From NCBI RefSeq assembly GCF_031624395.1, contig NZ_JAMQON010000003.1:124001-188000 (forward strand): a stretch of 64,000 bases of DNA, given 5' to 3'. Made by a program: the position numbers and the translations under genes. The stretch is from Halomicroarcula saliterrae. Its GTDB lineage: Archaea; Halobacteriota; Halobacteria; Halobacteriales; Haloarculaceae. A model generated the notes under the pieces. The model had not been told where the DNA came from. It was given only the letters and a program-made list of their open reading frames with translations, and ran no database searches. Every line of letters starts with the position of its first letter. Position 1 is the first letter of the stretch. Shown piece by piece: positions 61,411 to 64,000 of this stretch.

Positions 61411-62103
61411 ATGCCATCCGCACTATTCGTCGTCAGCGAGGAAGGCTACTGGGGCGAGGAATGTATCGAACCGCTCACGACACTCACCGACGCGGGCGTC
61501 GACATCGAGGTCGCGACGCCCAGCGGCAGCCCGCCGGTCATCGACGAGCGCTCCGTCGACCCCGAGGAAGTCGGCGAGGAGACGGCCGAACGCTGCATCT
61601 CGGTCCACGAGAACGACGAGCGGCTCAACGACCCGTCACCGACCGCGCAGGTCGACGCCGTCGACTACGACGCCGTCGTCTTCCCCGGCGGCCACGGCAC
61701 CGAGTGGGACGTGAATCAGGACCGGGACGCGCGTCGGCTGCTGCGCGACGCCGTCGCCCACGAGGACGGGACGGCGCTGGTCGTCTGTCACGCCGTCGGT
61801 ATCCTCGCCTTTACCCGGACGAGCACCGGCGACTTCCTCGTCGACGGCCGCTCGGTCACCGGCTTCCCGAACGAGTGGGAGGAGGGTATCGTCGACGACA
61901 ACGGCGTGATGCCCGACGGCCGCAAGCTCCCCTACTGGGTCGAGGACGAAGTGATAGCCGCCGGCGGTGAGTGGGACGCAGAGCTCGACGACGACACCAG
62001 CGTCACCGTCGACGGCGACCTCGTCACGGCCCGGGGCCCGCCCTCCTCGGCCGAGGCCGCCCGGACGCTGCTCGACGAGCTCGGTGTCGAGCAGCCGGCG
62101 TAA
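61411..62103 (+). CDS. DJ-1/PfpI-family protein (Hsp31-like)
   Basis: A 230-residue class I glutamine amidotransferase-like protein. The nucleophile elbow is ALVVCHAVGIL (Cys in G-x-C-H type), a Glu in GYWGEECIEPLTTL is the expected acidic partner, and VVFPGGHGTEWDV is the GGHG oxyanion loop of Hsp31-like members. Possible roles are glyoxalase III, deglycase or chaperone. The ATG at 61411 follows the CTTATCAG promoter-like stretch. Confidence 0.85.
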   Translation: MPSALFVVSEEGYWGEECIEPLTTLTDAGVDIEVATPSGSPPVIDERSVDPEEVGEETAERCISVHENDERLNDPSPTAQVDAVDYDAVVFPGGHGTEWDVNQDRDARRLLRDAVAHEDGTALVVCHAVGILAFTRTSTGDFLVDGRSVTGFPNEWEEGIVDDNGVMPDGRKLPYWVEDEVIAAGGEWDAELDDDTSVTVDGDLVTARGPPSSAEAARTLLDELGVEQPA

Positions 62104-62228
62104 CCAGCCGACAGCGGTCTACCGCGTTCGGCTCGCGGCCGCATCGGGGCCCGAGTCACGCAGTAACGCCCCCGAAACCGCCTATAAGCTGTTTGTAACT
62201 TTCTCGCCGGCTGGATAATTGTGAGCAC

Positions 62229-63236
62229 ATGTCACGCAGAACGACACGGCGGCGGTTACTGCGGCTTACCGGCCTCGCTGGTGTCGCCGCGCTGGCAGGT
62301 TGTGGCGGAAACGGTGGGTCGGGCGGTGGCGGTGGGAACCGGCTCTCCTGGCACGCTGGGGGGACCGGCGGGACCTACTTCCCGCTCTCGAACGAGTTCA
62401 AGACCGTCGTCGAGGGCCGGACCGACTACACGCTGAACGTCCAGTCAACCGGCGCGAGCGTCGAGAACGTCGGTAACCTCGCCAGCGGTGACGCCGACTT
62501 CGCGCTCATCCAGAACGACATCGCCTCCTTCGCGAAGAACGGCACCGGCATCGACGCCTTCGAGGGGAGCCCCGTCGAGAGCCTGCGGGGCGTCGCGACG
62601 CTGTACCCCGAGACCATCACCATCGTCACGCTGGGGAGTACCGGCATCACGCAGATGTCGGACCTCTCGGGGGCGACCATCAACACCGGCGACCTCGGGT
62701 CGGGGACGCAGGTCAACGCCCTCCAGATTCTGGACGCGGTGGGTATCAGCGACTTCACCGAGCAGAACGCATCCTTCTCGCAGGCGGCCGACCAGCTTCG
62801 CAACGGCGACATCGACGCTGCGTTCGTCGTCGGCGGCTGGCCCGTCGGCGCCATCGAGGACCTCGCGAACACCAACGACGTCGTCCTCGTCCCCATCGAG
62901 GGGCAGAACCGCCAGTCAGTCAAAGACGCCGCGTCGTGGTTCTCCGACGACACCATCCCGGCGGGCACCTACACTGGCGTCGAGCAGGCTGTCGAGACGG
63001 TCGCGGTGCAGGCCATGATAGCCACGCGGGCGGGGATGGCCGAGGCGACGGTCCGGGAGGTGACCGCGGCCATCTTCGACAACACGGGCGAGCTCACCAT
63101 CAAGACCGACTTCATCACGAAGGACAGCGCTCAGGACGGGATGTCCATCGAGCTCCACCCCGGCGCCGCGGCGTACTTCGGCACCGGGGCAGGCACCGGC
63201 ACCGGCACTGCCACTGGCACCGGCATGGGGAACTGA
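62229..63236 (+). CDS. TAXI-type TRAP transporter solute-binding lipoprotein
   Basis: A 335-residue binding protein. The signal is RRTTRRRLLRLTGLAGVAAL then AGCGGNG: a twin-arginine start and a lipobox Cys. The mature domain shows the TAXI pattern WHAGGTGGTYFPLSNEF, SGDADFALIQNDIASF and LGSGTQVNALQILDAVG. It binds a carboxylate such as glutamate or another organic acid. The end is a low-complexity Gly/Thr run. It is the first gene of a TRAP operon with the DUF1850 and permease genes. The start region includes GAGCACATG. Confidence 0.9.
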   Translation: MSRRTTRRRLLRLTGLAGVAALAGCGGNGGSGGGGGNRLSWHAGGTGGTYFPLSNEFKTVVEGRTDYTLNVQSTGASVENVGNLASGDADFALIQNDIASFAKNGTGIDAFEGSPVESLRGVATLYPETITIVTLGSTGITQMSDLSGATINTGDLGSGTQVNALQILDAVGISDFTEQNASFSQAADQLRNGDIDAAFVVGGWPVGAIEDLANTNDVVLVPIEGQNRQSVKDAASWFSDDTIPAGTYTGVEQAVETVAVQAMIATRAGMAEATVREVTAAIFDNTGELTIKTDFITKDSAQDGMSIELHPGAAAYFGTGAGTGTGTATGTGMGN

Positions 63237-63250
63237 CCGCGGGCGCCCAC

Positions 63251-63733
63251 ATGCCCACCGCCCGCACCGTCGCACTTGCCGCCGTCGCACTGGTCGCACT
63301 CGCGGCCGCCCCGGCCGTGCCGACCGGACGCGCCCTCGTCGTCGCGGACGCCGAGACCGGCGAGGCCTACCTGCAAACGCCGGTCGAGAACGGGACCGCC
63401 GTCACCCTCGCGTACACCCACAGCGTCGAGAAGACTCCGGTCAGAGACGTCTACGTCGTCGACGGCGACCGCCTCGTCGCCGCGAGGATGACCTTCGAGT
63501 CCTACGGCTGGGGGTTACCGAGTCGCGCGAACGTCACGCGAGAGGACGGCCGCTTCGTCTCCGACCCGTCCGGGGCCTACCAGCGCATCACCGTCGCGCC
63601 CGGCGACGTCGCCGGCCACAGGCTGCGCGTGGGGAATCGGAGCTACGACCTCGTCGGCCTGACCGACGAGCGCTCGGTCGATATCCACATCACCCGGCGG
63701 TCGGCGGTCGCGGCCGCCGCTGACTCACTATGA
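63251..63733 (+). CDS. DUF1850 protein
   Basis: A 160-residue secreted or membrane-anchored protein with an N-terminal hydrophobic signal (VALAAVALVALAAAPAVP). It contains the DUF1850 core: VTLAYTHSVEKTPVRDVYVV, then RMTFESYGWGLPSRA. DUF1850 genes regularly lie between TAXI binding proteins and TRAP permeases, as here, and are thought to support the transporter. It overlaps the permease start by four bases (ATGA). Confidence 0.85.
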   Translation: MPTARTVALAAVALVALAAAPAVPTGRALVVADAETGEAYLQTPVENGTAVTLAYTHSVEKTPVRDVYVVDGDRLVAARMTFESYGWGLPSRANVTREDGRFVSDPSGAYQRITVAPGDVAGHRLRVGNRSYDLVGLTDERSVDIHITRRSAVAAAADSL

Positions 63734-64000
63734 CTGGCACACACACCGACGACGACCCGCCAGCCGAATCGGACGATCAGGAAGACGTCGAGGAGATGCT
63801 CCAGGAGATAGAGCGGCGGCGGTCGCTCCAGGGCGTGGCGGCCGTGACAGTCGCCGTCGTCGGCATCTCCTTCTCGCTGTTCCAGATGTGGCTCGCCGCG
63901 AAGGGGTTCGTCCTCTCGGTGACACTGCCCGGCCTCGGCCGGTTCCAGCTCGCGGCGCTCCAGTTGCTCCAGATAAACGCCGTCCACGTGGCCTTCGGAC
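63730..64000 (+). CDS. TRAP transporter permease, 5' part (cut by window end)
   Basis: The first 90 codons of a membrane protein starting MTGTHTDDDPPAESDDQEDV. After an acidic cytosolic start and a short coiled stretch (VEEMLQEIERRRSLQGV), the first hydrophobic helix (VAAVTVAVVGISFSLFQMWL) and the start of the next are visible. Position after TAXI and DUF1850 genes identifies it as the fused TRAP permease. The 3' end is not in the window. Confidence 0.8.
   Translation, partial: MTGTHTDDDPPAESDDQEDVEEMLQEIERRRSLQGVAAVTVAVVGISFSLFQMWLAAKGFVLSVTLPGLGRFQLAALQLLQINAVHVAFG

Overview
This window comes from the chromosome of a halophilic archaeon (class Halobacteria; gene content fits the Haloarculaceae, but the family is a guess). 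The DNA is GC-rich, the proteins are strongly acidic, Tat-type lipoprotein signals are common, and many genes have TATA-like promoters right at the start codon (leaderless type). Family markers include TrmB and Bat-type regulators, an HVO_0234-type beta-propeller, a CheC protein and a haloarchaeal-type UbiA prenyltransferase. No rRNA, tRNA, CRISPR array, intact transposase or replication origin was seen.

Layout. 1-7 kb: the 3' part of hisA, then a sugar module made of a secreted GH97 glycosidase, a TrmB regulator and a divergent MFS permease. 7-16 kb: small hypothetical genes, a DUF123 protein, a second MFS permease, a rhomboid protease, an RNase H-fold nuclease bracketed by hairpin repeats, a Usp protein, a ParA/MinD-like protein without its P-loop lysines, a Tat lipoprotein carrying about 18 FP(D/G)-type repeats, and a HIT protein. 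16-22 kb: an unusual lipid-type cluster of SMR transporter, UbiA prenyltransferase, Lgt-like membrane protein, methyltransferase, geranylgeranyl-reductase-family flavoprotein and PLP enzyme. 22-31 kb: the proC-proB-proA operon, a DUF7344-like protein, a large PAS/GAF/Bat sensor-regulator and ileS.

31-51 kb is mostly nitrogen assimilation mixed with tetrapyrrole synthesis: two nasA paralogues, two nitrate/nitrite porters, prs, an HVO_0234-like gene with hemL, nirA (siroheme nitrite reductase) followed by a tiny ORF, a cupin, an ACR3-family permease, cheC, an Lrp-glnK-amt operon and hemB. Short repeated motifs lie upstream of nirA, nasA2/narK and amt and may be shared control sites.

51-64 kb holds a DedA protein, a Tat lipoprotein, a CMI4-like protein, a solo Cas4-like protein with apparently degenerate nuclease residues, a Sua5-redoxin-glutaredoxin operon, a CNNM/CorC protein, a PiT phosphate transporter, a Bat-type regulator, a DUF5828-like protein, a DJ-1/PfpI protein, and the start of a TAXI-type TRAP transporter operon cut by the window end.

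The best candidates for something undescribed are the Lgt-like/UbiA/reductase/methyltransferase cluster (16.2-21.7 kb) and the FPDS-repeat lipoprotein (13.6-15.6 kb). A further structural oddity is that five convergent gene pairs share one CTAG tetranucleotide as overlapping stop codons.
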